From NCBI RefSeq assembly GCF_026168105.1, contig NZ_LBMW01000030.1:1-64000 (forward strand): DNA of 64,000 bases. The letters run 5' to 3'. Origin of the DNA: Streptomyces hygroscopicus (GTDB taxonomy: Bacteria > Actinomycetota > Actinomycetes > Streptomycetales > Streptomycetaceae). Shown here in pieces: positions 25,341-34,561 of this stretch. Both the position numbers and the translations under genes were made by a program. Position 1 is the stretch's first letter; the number at the start of each line of letters is the position of its first letter. The notes below the pieces were generated by a model, which worked only from the letters and a program-made list of their open reading frames with translations, searched no databases and was not told the origin of the DNA.

Positions 25341-25947
25341 CGTACGCAACCCATTGGGTGCCTCCGCCACCAACGGTCTGAAGATCGTCATCGTGGGAGG
25401 CTTCGGCGTCGGAAAGACCACCATGGTCCGCTCCGTAAGCGAAATCCGCCCCCTGAGCACCGAGGAAACGATGACGCGCGCCGGTGAGGCAGTCGACGAC
25501 ATCAGCGAGGTGCGTGGGAAGACCGCGACCACCGTAGCCTTCGACTTCGGCCGGATCAGCCTCGACGCGCGCAATGTGCTGTACCTGTTCGGAGCGCCCG
25601 GCCAGGAGCGCTTCTGGTACCTCTGGGACCGGTTGTTCGCCGGCACCCTGGGAGCCGTCGTCCTGGCCGACACCCGGCGCATCGACGACTGCTGGTACTC
25701 GATCGACCGACTGGAGCGCCACGGCACCCCCTTCATCGTGGCCTGCAACGACTTCGGCGGCCCCAGCCACCCGCATCAGCACGTCCGCGAGGCCCTCGAC
25801 CTCGACGCGCATGTGCCCTTGGTCGACTGCGACGCCCGCTCCAGACAGTCCAGCAAGCAGGTCCTCGTCACTCTCGTTCAGCATGTCAAGAACCTGTACG
25901 GCGGCCAGCCGGCCCGTGCCGTTGCATCCCCGCAGGAGCTCACGTGA
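25321..25947 (+). CDS. cvnD: Small Ras-like GTPase CvnD
   Basis: P-loop GGFGVGKTT (G1), a switch region with PLSTEETMTRAG, then YLFGAPGQERFWYLWDRLF as the G3 segment, in which the usual DxxG reads GAPG, and VVLADTRRIDDCWYSID. The specificity loop reads NDF instead of NKxD, as in other conservon G proteins. TTG 25321, overlapping cvnC, gives a 208-residue protein; no better start exists before the P-loop except TTG 25353. CvnD is the output switch of the CvnABC module. Confidence 0.85.
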   Translation: MDSATSDVRNPLGASATNGLKIVIVGGFGVGKTTMVRSVSEIRPLSTEETMTRAGEAVDDISEVRGKTATTVAFDFGRISLDARNVLYLFGAPGQERFWYLWDRLFAGTLGAVVLADTRRIDDCWYSIDRLERHGTPFIVACNDFGGPSHPHQHVREALDLDAHVPLVDCDARSRQSSKQVLVTLVQHVKNLYGGQPARAVASPQELT

Positions 25948-27161
25948 CCCCCGACGCCGTGCCGCTGAGCGGCCCCCGCTTCCAGACCGAACCCGGCCCG
26001 CTGTACCGAGAGCTGCGGCGCGAGCACGGTGAGGTCACCCCGATCCTGCTGGACGGCGGCGTACCGGCCTGGCTCGTGCTCGGCTACCGCGAGCTGCACC
26101 AGGTCACGAGCGACCCGGTGCTCTTCAGCCGCGACTCCGGGCTGTGGAACCAGTGGGACACGATCCCCGACGACTGGCCCCTGCTGCCTATGATCGGGCG
26201 CAATCTGCCGTCGATCATGTACACCGTGGGTGAACGACACCGTCAGCGCGTCGCAATGATCAGCAACGCCCTGGAAGCGCGCGACTCCCACGAAATGCGC
26301 TCGCATGCAGAGCGGTTCGCGGACGAGTTGATCGATGCGGTGTGTACCAAGGGAAACGCCGATCTGATCGGTCAGTACGCCATGCTGCTGCCCGTACGGG
26401 TCCTCGCCCGCCTCTACGGCTTCCCCGACGAGGATGGCCCGGCTCTGGTCGCGGCCATGAACGACATGATCGACGGCCGTGACCGCGCCCTCGCCGGCCA
26501 GAATCATCTGGCAACCTCCATGGCGGATCTGCTTGCTGCCCGCGCGACCAGACCGGCCGACGACGTGGTCTCCCGGATGTTGGCCGACCGCAAAGGTTTC
26601 AGCGACGAAGAAATCATCCAGGACCTCATAGTGATGCTGACGGCCGGCCATTCGCCCATCGCCGACTGGATCGGCAACTCCCTGCGGCTGATGCTCACCG
26701 ACAGCCGTTTCGCCGCGTCCCTTTTCGGCGGCCGCAACAGCGTCGCCGAGGCGATGAACGAGGTGCTCTGGGAGGACGCGCCCGTTCAGACCGCAGCCGG
26801 CCGCTGGGCATCGCGCGACACCCGCCTCGGCGGACGTCACATCCAGGCCGGCGACCTGCTGATCCTTGGCCTCCAGGGCGCCAACTCCGACCCGCAGGTA
26901 CGCCCCGTCGACGCCGATCTCACCGGCGGCAACTGCGCCCACTTCTCGTTCGGCCACGGAGAGCACCGCTGCCCGTTTCCGGCCCAGGAGATCGCCGAGG
27001 CGATCGCCAGGACCGGTATCGAGGTCGTCCTGGACCGGCTTCCCGATATCGACCTCGCCGTTCCGGCCGAGTCACTGACCCGGCGTCCCTCGCCCTGGCT
27101 GCGGGGGCTGACGGAACTGCCGGTGCGCTTCACACCCACCCCTGCTCTCGGGGGCAGCTGA
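25944..27161 (+). CDS. cvnE: Conservon cytochrome P450 (CYP157-like, lacks ExxR)
   Basis: A 405-residue P450 starting at GTG 25944, overlapping the cvnD stop. The heme loop FSFGHGEHRCPFP is intact, with Cys343 as thiolate ligand. The K-helix reads NEVLWEDAP where actinomycete P450s have EEVLRxxxP, so the Arg of the nearly universal ExxR motif is Trp. In the I-helix, AGHSPIAD replaces the usual AGxxT, so the oxygen-activating Thr is missing too. CYP157 enzymes of Streptomyces conservons are known to lack ExxR, and this gene fits that group. It may be a sensor or a P450 with unusual oxygen chemistry. Redox partners are not encoded nearby. Confidence 0.85.
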   Translation: MTPDAVPLSGPRFQTEPGPLYRELRREHGEVTPILLDGGVPAWLVLGYRELHQVTSDPVLFSRDSGLWNQWDTIPDDWPLLPMIGRNLPSIMYTVGERHRQRVAMISNALEARDSHEMRSHAERFADELIDAVCTKGNADLIGQYAMLLPVRVLARLYGFPDEDGPALVAAMNDMIDGRDRALAGQNHLATSMADLLAARATRPADDVVSRMLADRKGFSDEEIIQDLIVMLTAGHSPIADWIGNSLRLMLTDSRFAASLFGGRNSVAEAMNEVLWEDAPVQTAAGRWASRDTRLGGRHIQAGDLLILGLQGANSDPQVRPVDADLTGGNCAHFSFGHGEHRCPFPAQEIAEAIARTGIEVVLDRLPDIDLAVPAESLTRRPSPWLRGLTELPVRFTPTPALGGS

Positions 27162-27227
27162 CCGCGACAGCAGGTACCGAAGCCCTGCAGACGCAGTTGA
27201 GGATGATTGACCGTCATCTTGAGCGCA

Positions 27228-27252
27228 AGCCCGGGCGTTTGCGCCCCGGGTT
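27228..27252 (+). terminator. Hairpin after the conservon operon
   Basis: A GC-rich stem (AGCCCGGGCG paired with CGCCCCGGGTT, one bulged C) closed by a TTTG loop, about 65 bp after the P450 stop. No T-run. Confidence 0.6.
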
Positions 27253-28384
27253 AGCTCATCCCGAGTCCGGAGTCGCGCAGCGGCGGGGCTCGCTTCGCCG
27301 CTTCTGCTCGACGGCCGGCTGTCAGTGGTGTGCCGTAGCCTTCAACGTGCTTGCCTGGCAGGCAGTGCGCCGCGCCGTGGTGTCGGTTGCGCCGTGTGCA
27401 TGTGCCGGGACCGTGGGCGTCGGAAATCGATGAGGGGGTGTGGCAATGTCTGGGAACGCCGAGGCGGAGAAGAAGATACCTCCGGCGGTTGCCGCACGCC
27501 TCGCAGCGGTGAAAGCGTGAAAGGAATCCGGCCTTGTCGGCCGCACCGCGATCGTTGCCGTCCGGCTGAACCGGGCGGACCATGTGCGCGCCCACGACGC
27601 CTGTCATGCGGCGGCTTGATTGCGGAATCGGTCGGTGGTTTGGCTGCGAGGGCAGTGAGAGGCGGGCGAAGCCCCCGGCAAAGAGGACGTCCACCGGTTC
27701 GTCACCTCACTTCCGTCCGACGACCGGCCATTGCACGCCCACATCGCGCAGGCCGTCGCGTACGACCTGTGGGATGCGGTCGCGATCTCCCGGGCTAACC
27801 GTGCCCTGGGTCTGAAGGCGCGGGCGCCGTGGCGGGAGAAGAAGTACCAGCCGCTGTCGTTCACCGCGAAGTTCGGCCGGTGGATCACACCCGAGGGACG
27901 GGTTGCGCTTTCTCTCGGCCGCGGCCGCGGGCGGATCGTGCTGCCGCCTTCTACCGGTTGATCGGGGTGTTCCACGACCTGGTGAGCCGCCCCCGTATGT
28001 GGCGCTTCCACTCCTACGGCGGCTGCGGATGGCACCACTGGGAGTCCCGCAACGGCCCGGCACGTGTCCTGTACCCGTGGGAGATCAACCAGCTGCTGTG
28101 CGGGGCCGGCATCGAGTACGAACTGACCGCCGAAGGCGAGGACGTCGGGCGCCTGTCTCCGTCACCGACGCCGCCGGCTGGTACACCGCCACGTATTGCC
28201 ATGGCAGACCGCCACATATGCTGCGCCGTACCGTCGGCAACCCCGAAGCAGCTGGTCGAGTGCGGACGGGAGCAGGAGGGGCGGGCCCGCAAGCGCGGGG
28301 AGCCGCCGCGGGGGTGCTCCTGCGCGGCACGCGCGGGAGAACGAGGCCCAGCCCGCCGCCGACGGCTAGCGATAGGACTTATCT
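27253..28384. pseudogene. Decayed DNA with transposase-like patches
   Basis: Plus-strand patches in at least two frames read like protein: FTAKFGRWITPEGRVALSLG (27860-27920, reminiscent of a TnpB/OrfB-type transposase) and RMWRFHSYGGCGWHHWESRN (27995-28055). Stops and frameshifts interrupt them and no start is visible, so I treat them as remnants and do not name a family. The last 20 bp contain GATA-N5-TATC just before the LysR start. Confidence 0.4.
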
Positions 28385-29296
28385 ATGGAACGTCGTCAGC
28401 TGGAGTACTTCCTCGCTGTGGCCGCGCACCGGAGCTTTACCAGCGCCGCCCACACCCTGCGCGTGGCGCAGCCGTCGCTGTCCCACGCGATCCGCCTGCT
28501 GGAGAGGGAACTGGGCACCCCTCTGTTCCATCGCCTTGGTCGCGGAGTTGCGCTGACTTCGGCGGGCGAAGCGTTCGTGGAACCTGCCCGGCAGATCATG
28601 CGCGATCTGGAGACCGCTCGGTCCGCGGTGCGCACCGTGGCCGGACTGGCGGGCGGCAAGCTGGACATCGTCACGCCCACGACGCTGGCGGTCGACCCGC
28701 TGGCGGGGCTCGCCGGGGCTTTCCGTCAGCGGCATCCCGCGATCGACATCGTCATCGTCGAGCCGACGAACGCGGCCGCTGTGGCGGACATGGTGCGCAC
28801 CGGTGAGTGTGAGTTGGGGCTGGCCGATGTGAGGACGCGCGGCAAGGCCGTCGAGACGCTGGAGCTGTGCCGGCAGGAGGTCCTGGTGGTGGTGCCGCGG
28901 TGTGACCGCTTTCCGCAGGCCGGACCCGTGGCACTCAGGGAGGTGGCCCAGCTGGATTTGGTGGCTACCGCGCGCGGCACCGCGACCCGGGCCCTGATGG
29001 ATCAGGCGCTGGACGCGGAGGGGAGGAGGCCGCGGATCGCGGTGGAGACGGTGCATCAGGCCGCGGTCGTCCCGTTGGTGCTGGCTGGAGCGGGGGCGAC
29101 TTTGCTGCCGCGCTCGCTCGCCGAGGACGCTGCCCGGCGCGGCGCCGTGGCGCTGGCTACCCGTCCGCGGTTGGTCCGGCCCGTCTGGCTGATGTGGCGG
29201 CGTGGGCCGCTCTCGCCCGCCGCGCAGGCGTTCATCGACGTGGCTCGCGAGTTCTCCGCGCGCCCGGTGGCGGCTCCCGACGCTGCCGGAGGATGA
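28385..29296 (+). CDS. LysR-family transcriptional regulator
   Basis: A 303-residue protein. The N terminus MERRQLEYFLAVAAHRSFTS, followed by AAHTLRVAQPSLSHAIRLLE, is the canonical LysR winged HTH. Residues 90-295 form the two-lobe effector domain (GKLDIVTPTTLAVDPLAGLA, ECELGLADVR, AGAGATLLPRSLAE). The start is ATG 28385 with a weak AGGA seven bases upstream. GATAGGACTTATC (28371-28383) is a possible autoregulatory site abutting the start. It is co-directional with the DUF3604/MFS genes 260 bp downstream and probably controls them; the inducer is unknown. Confidence 0.85.
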   Translation: MERRQLEYFLAVAAHRSFTSAAHTLRVAQPSLSHAIRLLERELGTPLFHRLGRGVALTSAGEAFVEPARQIMRDLETARSAVRTVAGLAGGKLDIVTPTTLAVDPLAGLAGAFRQRHPAIDIVIVEPTNAAAVADMVRTGECELGLADVRTRGKAVETLELCRQEVLVVVPRCDRFPQAGPVALREVAQLDLVATARGTATRALMDQALDAEGRRPRIAVETVHQAAVVPLVLAGAGATLLPRSLAEDAARRGAVALATRPRLVRPVWLMWRRGPLSPAAQAFIDVAREFSARPVAAPDAAGG

Positions 29297-29554
29297 CAAG
29301 CAAGAGAAATCTTCTATCGTCCACGGTGAAAGGTTCTTCTCCTTCGGGTCCTCCACTGCGTTGTCCGGCCGGATCGGGTTCGAGAGCGTATGGGGCACGT
29401 CAGGCGCGGCCGTGGGCAACTGCGGTGGGAAAGCCGGAGACCGGCGCGCGCCGCGTTCGGGGCGGATCTGTGACTGAGCCACTGATCCGCACTGACCGCG
29501 CCCGGGCGACGCACTGCCGGTGAGGCCGCCGGTGGTGAGCGGAAGGAGAGTCCG

Positions 29555-32500
29555 TTGGGACACACACACGATCACCATCATCACCATCATCACTGCGGAG
29601 TGGATCACCACAGCGGTGAGTACACCGAGCAGCAGCGCGCCGACCTGCAGCTCGTCCTGGCCTTCAACCGGCGGCTGTCGGAAGCCATCGACGCCTGCCA
29701 CGACGTTTCCGAGGTGGAGGCGCTGCTAGACCCCGATCCCATGCGCTACATGTGGGTGGACGAGGGCGCGGGCCGGCTGCCGGAGTTCATACGGGCGGCT
29801 GATGAGGCCTTGGAGCGCGCGCCCGTGCTGGCCGGGCACCGTCGGGCCGGGAGCCGCGCCGTCGGCGGCTCGGGGGCGGCGGCCCGTCCGGCCGTGGCGG
29901 TCGCCGCCGACGGGCGAGTGCTGCACACCTGGATCGAATGGGAGAAGGACGTCGGTGAGAGGGTCTTCGCCGTTGTGGCGGCCGGCCCCGAAGCCGAAGC
30001 CGACGCCGATCCGGTGGCGCTGACGGGGGAGCCCGCGGACTGCTTCCGTCCGACCGCACTGTTCGACCGTGCCGGCCGCGCCTGGGTCTGCTTCGCGCGG
30101 GCCGACGACAGTGCCGTGAGCGTGTGGGCGCGCCGGTACGAGGGGGGTCGGTGGCTGCCCGAGGAACTGGTGAGCACCACCGAGCACCCGTCATTCAACC
30201 AGGAGGCGGTCGCCCACGCCGACGGCACGGTCGAGGTGTGCTGGCAGGGGCGGACCGGCGGCCGGTTCGGTATTTACTCGCGGCGCTGGAAGGACGGCAC
30301 GTGGTCGGACACTCGGCTGGTGAGCGACGGCTCCGCGGCCAACGTCTGGGACCCGTCCGCCGCGGCGCTGCCTGGCGGCACCGCCTACGCGTGGACCGAG
30401 TACCACAACGGCTCCTATCGGATCGTGGTGCGGCGGATCCACGACGACGGCACCCTGTCCGACATCCATCCGATCAGCTCCGGCAGCGACTACGCCCTCC
30501 ACCCCAGTCTCGCTGCCACGCCCGACGGCGGCGTCTGGTGCGCCTTCGACGTAGTCACCGTGCATGGCCATGGCGGTTCCGGGCCGACCCGGCTGCGTGC
30601 CACGGCGGAGCTGGCCGAGCCGTTCAAGCCGGAGGGTATGCGGGAGAGCGGCGATGCGGTCCCGCCCGAGCTGCTGCCCGAGATCGCCGCGTCGCTGCGC
30701 GTGGTGCGCGTCGACGAGGACGGCGTGGCCGAGGCCGAGGGCGAGCTGGCACCCGAGACGGACATAGTCCCCGGCGGCCTGCCGCGTCTGGTCGCGGACG
30801 CCCAGGGCGGTCTCACCCTCGCCTACCGAATCCATCGTCGCCTGCCTCTGATGACGTACTACTGGGAGGTCGCCACCCAGACCCTCGGCCCCGACGGCTG
30901 GTCGGCCCCCACCACCTACGCAGGGAGCGACGGGACCATGGAGGAGGTCGCCCTCGCCCCGCTGCCGGACGGGGCTTTGGTCTCCTGGCAGGCCGACGGC
31001 CGCAAGGAACGCGGCTTGACGTGGACCGAGGGCTTCGGCGGGCGCGAGTGCCCGTTCCTGCTGGAACACCAAGGCGAGGTCATCTGGCACAGCATGCACG
31101 GCAGCGGCACGATACGCAGCGCCGTGGTGCCGGGCAGCGGTGGCCCGGCCAGGGCGGTTCGCCGGCTTCCCGTCGTGCACAGCGCCCTGCGGCGTGAGGC
31201 GCGCACCTGGGTTGCCGCCGAGCGGGACCGTTACCGGACTTCGGTCGGCGACCGGGACTTCTCCTTGTACTGGGGCGATCTGCACCGGCATTCGCTCATC
31301 AGCCGGTGCACCTCCGGGGACGAGCCCTCGCTGGAGGACTTCTACCGCTACTCCTGGGACATCTGCGAGTACGACTTCTGGGCCGTCACCGACCACTCCG
31401 AGAACAGCAGTGAATACCAGTGGTGGAACATCCAGAAGATCGCCGACCTGTTCCGCATCGACGACCGCTTCATCCCGCTGTACGGCTTCGAGTGGACCGG
31501 CATGACCGGCCACCAGAACGTCATCTTCGGCTCGGTCGAACGAGGCGCGCCCATCTACTCCTCGTACGCCGAGGGATCCGCGACGCCCGCGGAGCTGTGG
31601 AGCAAGCTGCGTGGGCACCCGGACTTCCCGGCGATCACCATCCCCCACCACCCCGGATCGGCGATGGTCCCCTTCGACTGGGACTACTACGACCCCGAGG
31701 CCATGCGCCTGGTCGAGGTGTTTCAGGCATGCCGCGGCAATTACGAGGACGACGGCTGCTTCCGCCAGTATTCCGACGGCACACTGCCCGGCACCTTCGT
31801 CGCGGACGGCCTGCGCCGCGGCTACCGCTACGGGCTGATCGCTTCCTCCGACCACGGTCACGGCGCGAGCTACGTCGGCGCCTACGCCGAACGGCTGGAC
31901 CGGCAGTCGGTGTTCGAAGCCCTGCACGCCCGGCGGGTGTTCGCCGCCACCACCCGCGACATCGTGGTGGACTTCCGCATCGGCGACACCTTCATGGGAG
32001 GCGAGACGCGGACGAGCGGACCGGTCGAGCTGGAGGCGTACGTACGCGGCTACGGCGAGATCGCCCGCATCGACGTCGTCCGCGGCGGCGAAACCGTGCA
32101 CGTCCTCGCCCCCGACCCACAGCTGCCTGCCGGGTGGACCAGTGCGTCCCTGCGGCTGGAGTGGGGCCGGGGGCACTCCACCACCGACTGGAGCGGCAGC
32201 CTCGCCATCGAGGGCGGCAAAGTTCTGCAAACCCCCTACTGGAGCCCGGAGATCACCGAGGCCGGCGAGCAGTCCGTCAGCTGGTCCGCGATGACCAAGA
32301 GCTTCGGCGAACCCTACGGAGCGCAGCGCGGCGGCATCGAGCTCACCCTCCTTGGGCCGGACGACGCTGTCGTACGAGTCAAGACCGCACACGGCGAGCT
32401 GACCACCACGCTCGGAAAGGTGCGCGGCACGGCGGTCGAGCTGCCGGTCGACGTTGACGGGCGCTTCCATCTGCAGCCGGGCGTGGGCGGACTGACCGGC

Positions 32501-32629
32501 CTGGGCGGCGGCGAGCAGCGGCTGCGCTGGACAGACCAGATCGACCGGCCCACCTGGTACTACATCCGCGCCTACCAGACGGACGGCGAGATGGCCTGGT
32601 CGTCCCCCATCTGGGTCGACCTGACCTGA
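29555..32629 (+). CDS. DUF3604 metal-dependent (PHP-like) enzyme with natural His-rich N terminus
   Basis: A 1024-residue protein from TTG 29555, preceded by GGAAGGAGAG. Residues 2-20 read GHTHDHHHHHHHCGVDHHSG, a metal-buffering or membrane-proximal tract. Residues about 95-540 are repeated beta-propeller-like strands (WIEWEKDVGERVFAV, WTEYHNGSYRIVVRR). Residues about 570-900 are the DUF3604 domain, with LYWGDLHRHS, AVTDHSEN, PHHPGSAM and ASSDHGHG supplying His/Asp ligands of a PHP-type phosphoesterase site. The end is a beta-sandwich. DUF3604 enzymes often accompany sulfatases and phosphonate or sulfonate genes, as here, but no reaction is established to my knowledge. No signal peptide, so probably cytoplasmic. 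Confidence 0.75.
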   Translation: MGHTHDHHHHHHHCGVDHHSGEYTEQQRADLQLVLAFNRRLSEAIDACHDVSEVEALLDPDPMRYMWVDEGAGRLPEFIRAADEALERAPVLAGHRRAGSRAVGGSGAAARPAVAVAADGRVLHTWIEWEKDVGERVFAVVAAGPEAEADADPVALTGEPADCFRPTALFDRAGRAWVCFARADDSAVSVWARRYEGGRWLPEELVSTTEHPSFNQEAVAHADGTVEVCWQGRTGGRFGIYSRRWKDGTWSDTRLVSDGSAANVWDPSAAALPGGTAYAWTEYHNGSYRIVVRRIHDDGTLSDIHPISSGSDYALHPSLAATPDGGVWCAFDVVTVHGHGGSGPTRLRATAELAEPFKPEGMRESGDAVPPELLPEIAASLRVVRVDEDGVAEAEGELAPETDIVPGGLPRLVADAQGGLTLAYRIHRRLPLMTYYWEVATQTLGPDGWSAPTTYAGSDGTMEEVALAPLPDGALVSWQADGRKERGLTWTEGFGGRECPFLLEHQGEVIWHSMHGSGTIRSAVVPGSGGPARAVRRLPVVHSALRREARTWVAAERDRYRTSVGDRDFSLYWGDLHRHSLISRCTSGDEPSLEDFYRYSWDICEYDFWAVTDHSENSSEYQWWNIQKIADLFRIDDRFIPLYGFEWTGMTGHQNVIFGSVERGAPIYSSYAEGSATPAELWSKLRGHPDFPAITIPHHPGSAMVPFDWDYYDPEAMRLVEVFQACRGNYEDDGCFRQYSDGTLPGTFVADGLRRGYRYGLIASSDHGHGASYVGAYAERLDRQSVFEALHARRVFAATTRDIVVDFRIGDTFMGGETRTSGPVELEAYVRGYGEIARIDVVRGGETVHVLAPDPQLPAGWTSASLRLEWGRGHSTTDWSGSLAIEGGKVLQTPYWSPEITEAGEQSVSWSAMTKSFGEPYGAQRGGIELTLLGPDDAVVRVKTAHGELTTTLGKVRGTAVELPVDVDGRFHLQPGVGGLTGLGGGEQRLRWTDQIDRPTWYYIRAYQTDGEMAWSSPIWVDLT

Positions 32630-32636
32630 CCGTCCC

Positions 32637-32664
32637 GGCGGGCGCTCCGGCCGGGGCGCCCGCC
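32637..32664 (+). terminator. Hairpin between the DUF3604 and MFS genes
   Basis: GGCGGGCGC (32637-32645) is complementary to GCGCCCGCC (32656-32664), with a 10-nt loop, seven bases after the stop. It may terminate or attenuate transcription into the transporter, whose ribosome site follows 30 bp later. Confidence 0.6.
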
Positions 32665-32698
32665 CTCCCCTTTCATCCGGCAGTGCGAGGGAGCAGCT

Positions 32699-34102
32699 AT
32701 GGAACTGACCGCAATCGACGAAGCGCCGATGAGCCGCTTTCATCGCAAGTTGGCCCTGGCCTGCAGCGGCGGCCCGCTGCTCGACGGTTACCTCCTGTCG
32801 ATCATCGGAATCGCCCTGGTCGGCATCAGCGACAGCCTCCGGCTCGGCAGCGCCGCCACCGCCATGATCGGCGTGGCCGCGCTGGTGGGCATGTTCTTCG
32901 GCGGCCTGATCATCGGCCCGGTGACCGACATGGTGGGCCGCCGGGTCATGTACACCATCGACCTGGCCGTTCTGCTGGTCGCTTCGGTGGCCTGCGCCTT
33001 CGTCACCTCCGCAGGGCAACTCATCGTCCTGCGGCTCATCATCGGGTTCGCCATCGGCGCCGACTACCCCATCGCCACCTCCCTGCTTACTGAATGGCTT
33101 CCCAGGCGGCAGCGCGCCCGAATGATGGGCGTCCTGATCGTCGCCTGGTACGTGGGCGCCACAGCCGCCTACTTCGTCGGTTATCTCCTTGCCGAGAACA
33201 CCGGCCCCGGCGCCTGGCGCTGGATGCTTGCCAGCGCGGCGGTCGTGTCCGTCGGTGTCATCGCACTGCGCCACGGCACCCCGGAGTCCCCCCGCTGGCT
33301 GGTCGCCAAGGGCCGCCCCGAGGAAGCAAGCGCACTCATCGAACGCGTCCTGCGCGTGCGGGTCACCCCCGGGGACCTCACGGCTGCACACGCCTCACGC
33401 GCCCGGCGCGGCAGCGTCACCGAGCTGTTCCGGGGTCTCTACCTGCGCCGGACGGCCTTCTGCGCCCTCTTCTACACCTGCGCGGTGATCCCCCTGTGGG
33501 CGCTCTACATCTTCGGGCCGAAAATCCTCAGCACGTTCGGCCTCGGCAGCGGCAACCTCAGCAACCTCGGCTCGGTCCTGATCACCCTGGTCTTTCTGCT
33601 CGGGACCCTACCGGCCATGCGGTGGCTGGAGTCCGTCGGAAGACGAAAGATGATCACCTGGTCCTTCGCGGCGATGGTGCCCCCGCTGCTCGTACTGGCG
33701 CTCTGGCCATCGGCCCCGGTCGCCATCGTCATCCTCTGCTTCTGCCTGTACGGGCTCTTCTCCGGCGCACCCAACATCCTGGAGTGGGCCTACCCCAACG
33801 AGCTCTTCCCGACCTCCATCCGCGCCTCCGCCGTGGGCATGGCCGTCGCGCTCAGCCGGTTCGGCGCTGCGGCCGGCACGTACCTGGTCCCGGTCTCCCT
33901 GGCCCACCTCGGTACCGGGGCGACCATGGGGATCGGCGCGGCCATCACGGCCGCCGGCTGGCTGGTCTGTTTGGCCTGGGCCGAGGAGACCAGCAACCGT
34001 CCCCTGGAAGAGGTGGGGAGAACCGGGACCGGCCCGGACACGTTCTCGCAGACAGGTACGGAAGCCCCGTCCGCCGCGGGCGCGTCTCGGAGCGACGAGT
34101 GA
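32699..34102 (+). CDS. MFS transporter, sugar-porter-like
   Basis: A 467-residue protein with about 12 hydrophobic segments and GAGGGAGC before ATG 32699. The sugar-porter hallmarks are GPVTDMVGRRVMYTIDL between helices 2 and 3, RLIIGFAIGADYPIATSLLT at helix 4, PESPRWLVAKGR after helix 6 and AYPNELFPTSIRASAVGM at helix 10. The substrate is probably the organic acid, ester or sugar handled by the DUF3604 protein just upstream. The tail of 40 residues is disordered. Confidence 0.8.
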   Translation: MELTAIDEAPMSRFHRKLALACSGGPLLDGYLLSIIGIALVGISDSLRLGSAATAMIGVAALVGMFFGGLIIGPVTDMVGRRVMYTIDLAVLLVASVACAFVTSAGQLIVLRLIIGFAIGADYPIATSLLTEWLPRRQRARMMGVLIVAWYVGATAAYFVGYLLAENTGPGAWRWMLASAAVVSVGVIALRHGTPESPRWLVAKGRPEEASALIERVLRVRVTPGDLTAAHASRARRGSVTELFRGLYLRRTAFCALFYTCAVIPLWALYIFGPKILSTFGLGSGNLSNLGSVLITLVFLLGTLPAMRWLESVGRRKMITWSFAAMVPPLLVLALWPSAPVAIVILCFCLYGLFSGAPNILEWAYPNELFPTSIRASAVGMAVALSRFGAAAGTYLVPVSLAHLGTGATMGIGAAITAAGWLVCLAWAEETSNRPLEEVGRTGTGPDTFSQTGTEAPSAAGASRSDE

Positions 34103-34168
34103 ACAGCCGGGTGCGGCACCGGTACCCCCAGGTCCATGGGGCCTTCCTGCTCACGCGAGGTCAGCAAC

Positions 34169-34561
34169 GTGTTCGATGCGCTACGTGAACTGCGGCTCTG
34201 GTTCTCGCCGGAGACGGTGCGTGCCGAGGGCGAGACCCCGGACTACCGTTTCTCACTCGCCAACGAGCGGACCTTCCTTGCCTGGTTGCGCACCGCGCTG
34301 GCGCTGGTCGGCGGCGGCTTCGCCGTCGACCAGTTCCTGCCGCACCTGGCGGACTGGTGGCGGATCGGGCTGGCGCTGGCGCTGCTGCTCGCAGGCGTGC
34401 TGTGCACCGGGCGGGCGGTGAACCACTGGGTGAAGTGCGAGCGGGCCATGCGGCGCGGTGAGGACCTGCCGCAGAGCCGCCTCCCGGCGTTGCTGGCGCT
34501 GATCCTAGGGCTCGTGGCGCTGGCGGTGGTGACCGTGGTGCTGCTCGGCTGCGCCGGATGA
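34169..34561 (+). CDS. DUF202 (YidH-type) membrane protein
   Basis: A 130-residue protein from GTG 34169, with GAGG eight bases upstream. It contains the family signature RFSLANERTFLAWLRTALAL followed by three membrane helices (VGGGFAVDQFL, WWRIGLALALLLAGVL, LLALILGLVALAVVTVVLLG). YidH-like proteins are inner-membrane proteins of unknown function. The stop overlaps the next DUF202 gene (ATGA), so the two are translated as a pair and may form a hetero-oligomer. Confidence 0.8.
   Translation: MFDALRELRLWFSPETVRAEGETPDYRFSLANERTFLAWLRTALALVGGGFAVDQFLPHLADWWRIGLALALLLAGVLCTGRAVNHWVKCERAMRRGEDLPQSRLPALLALILGLVALAVVTVVLLGCAG

Noticed and set aside
30191..33391. A 1066-codon open frame on the minus strand
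   Set aside because: It is the antisense of the DUF3604 and MFS genes, kept open by third-position GC. It has no ribosome site or family motifs and is full of low-complexity Gly/Arg/Asp.
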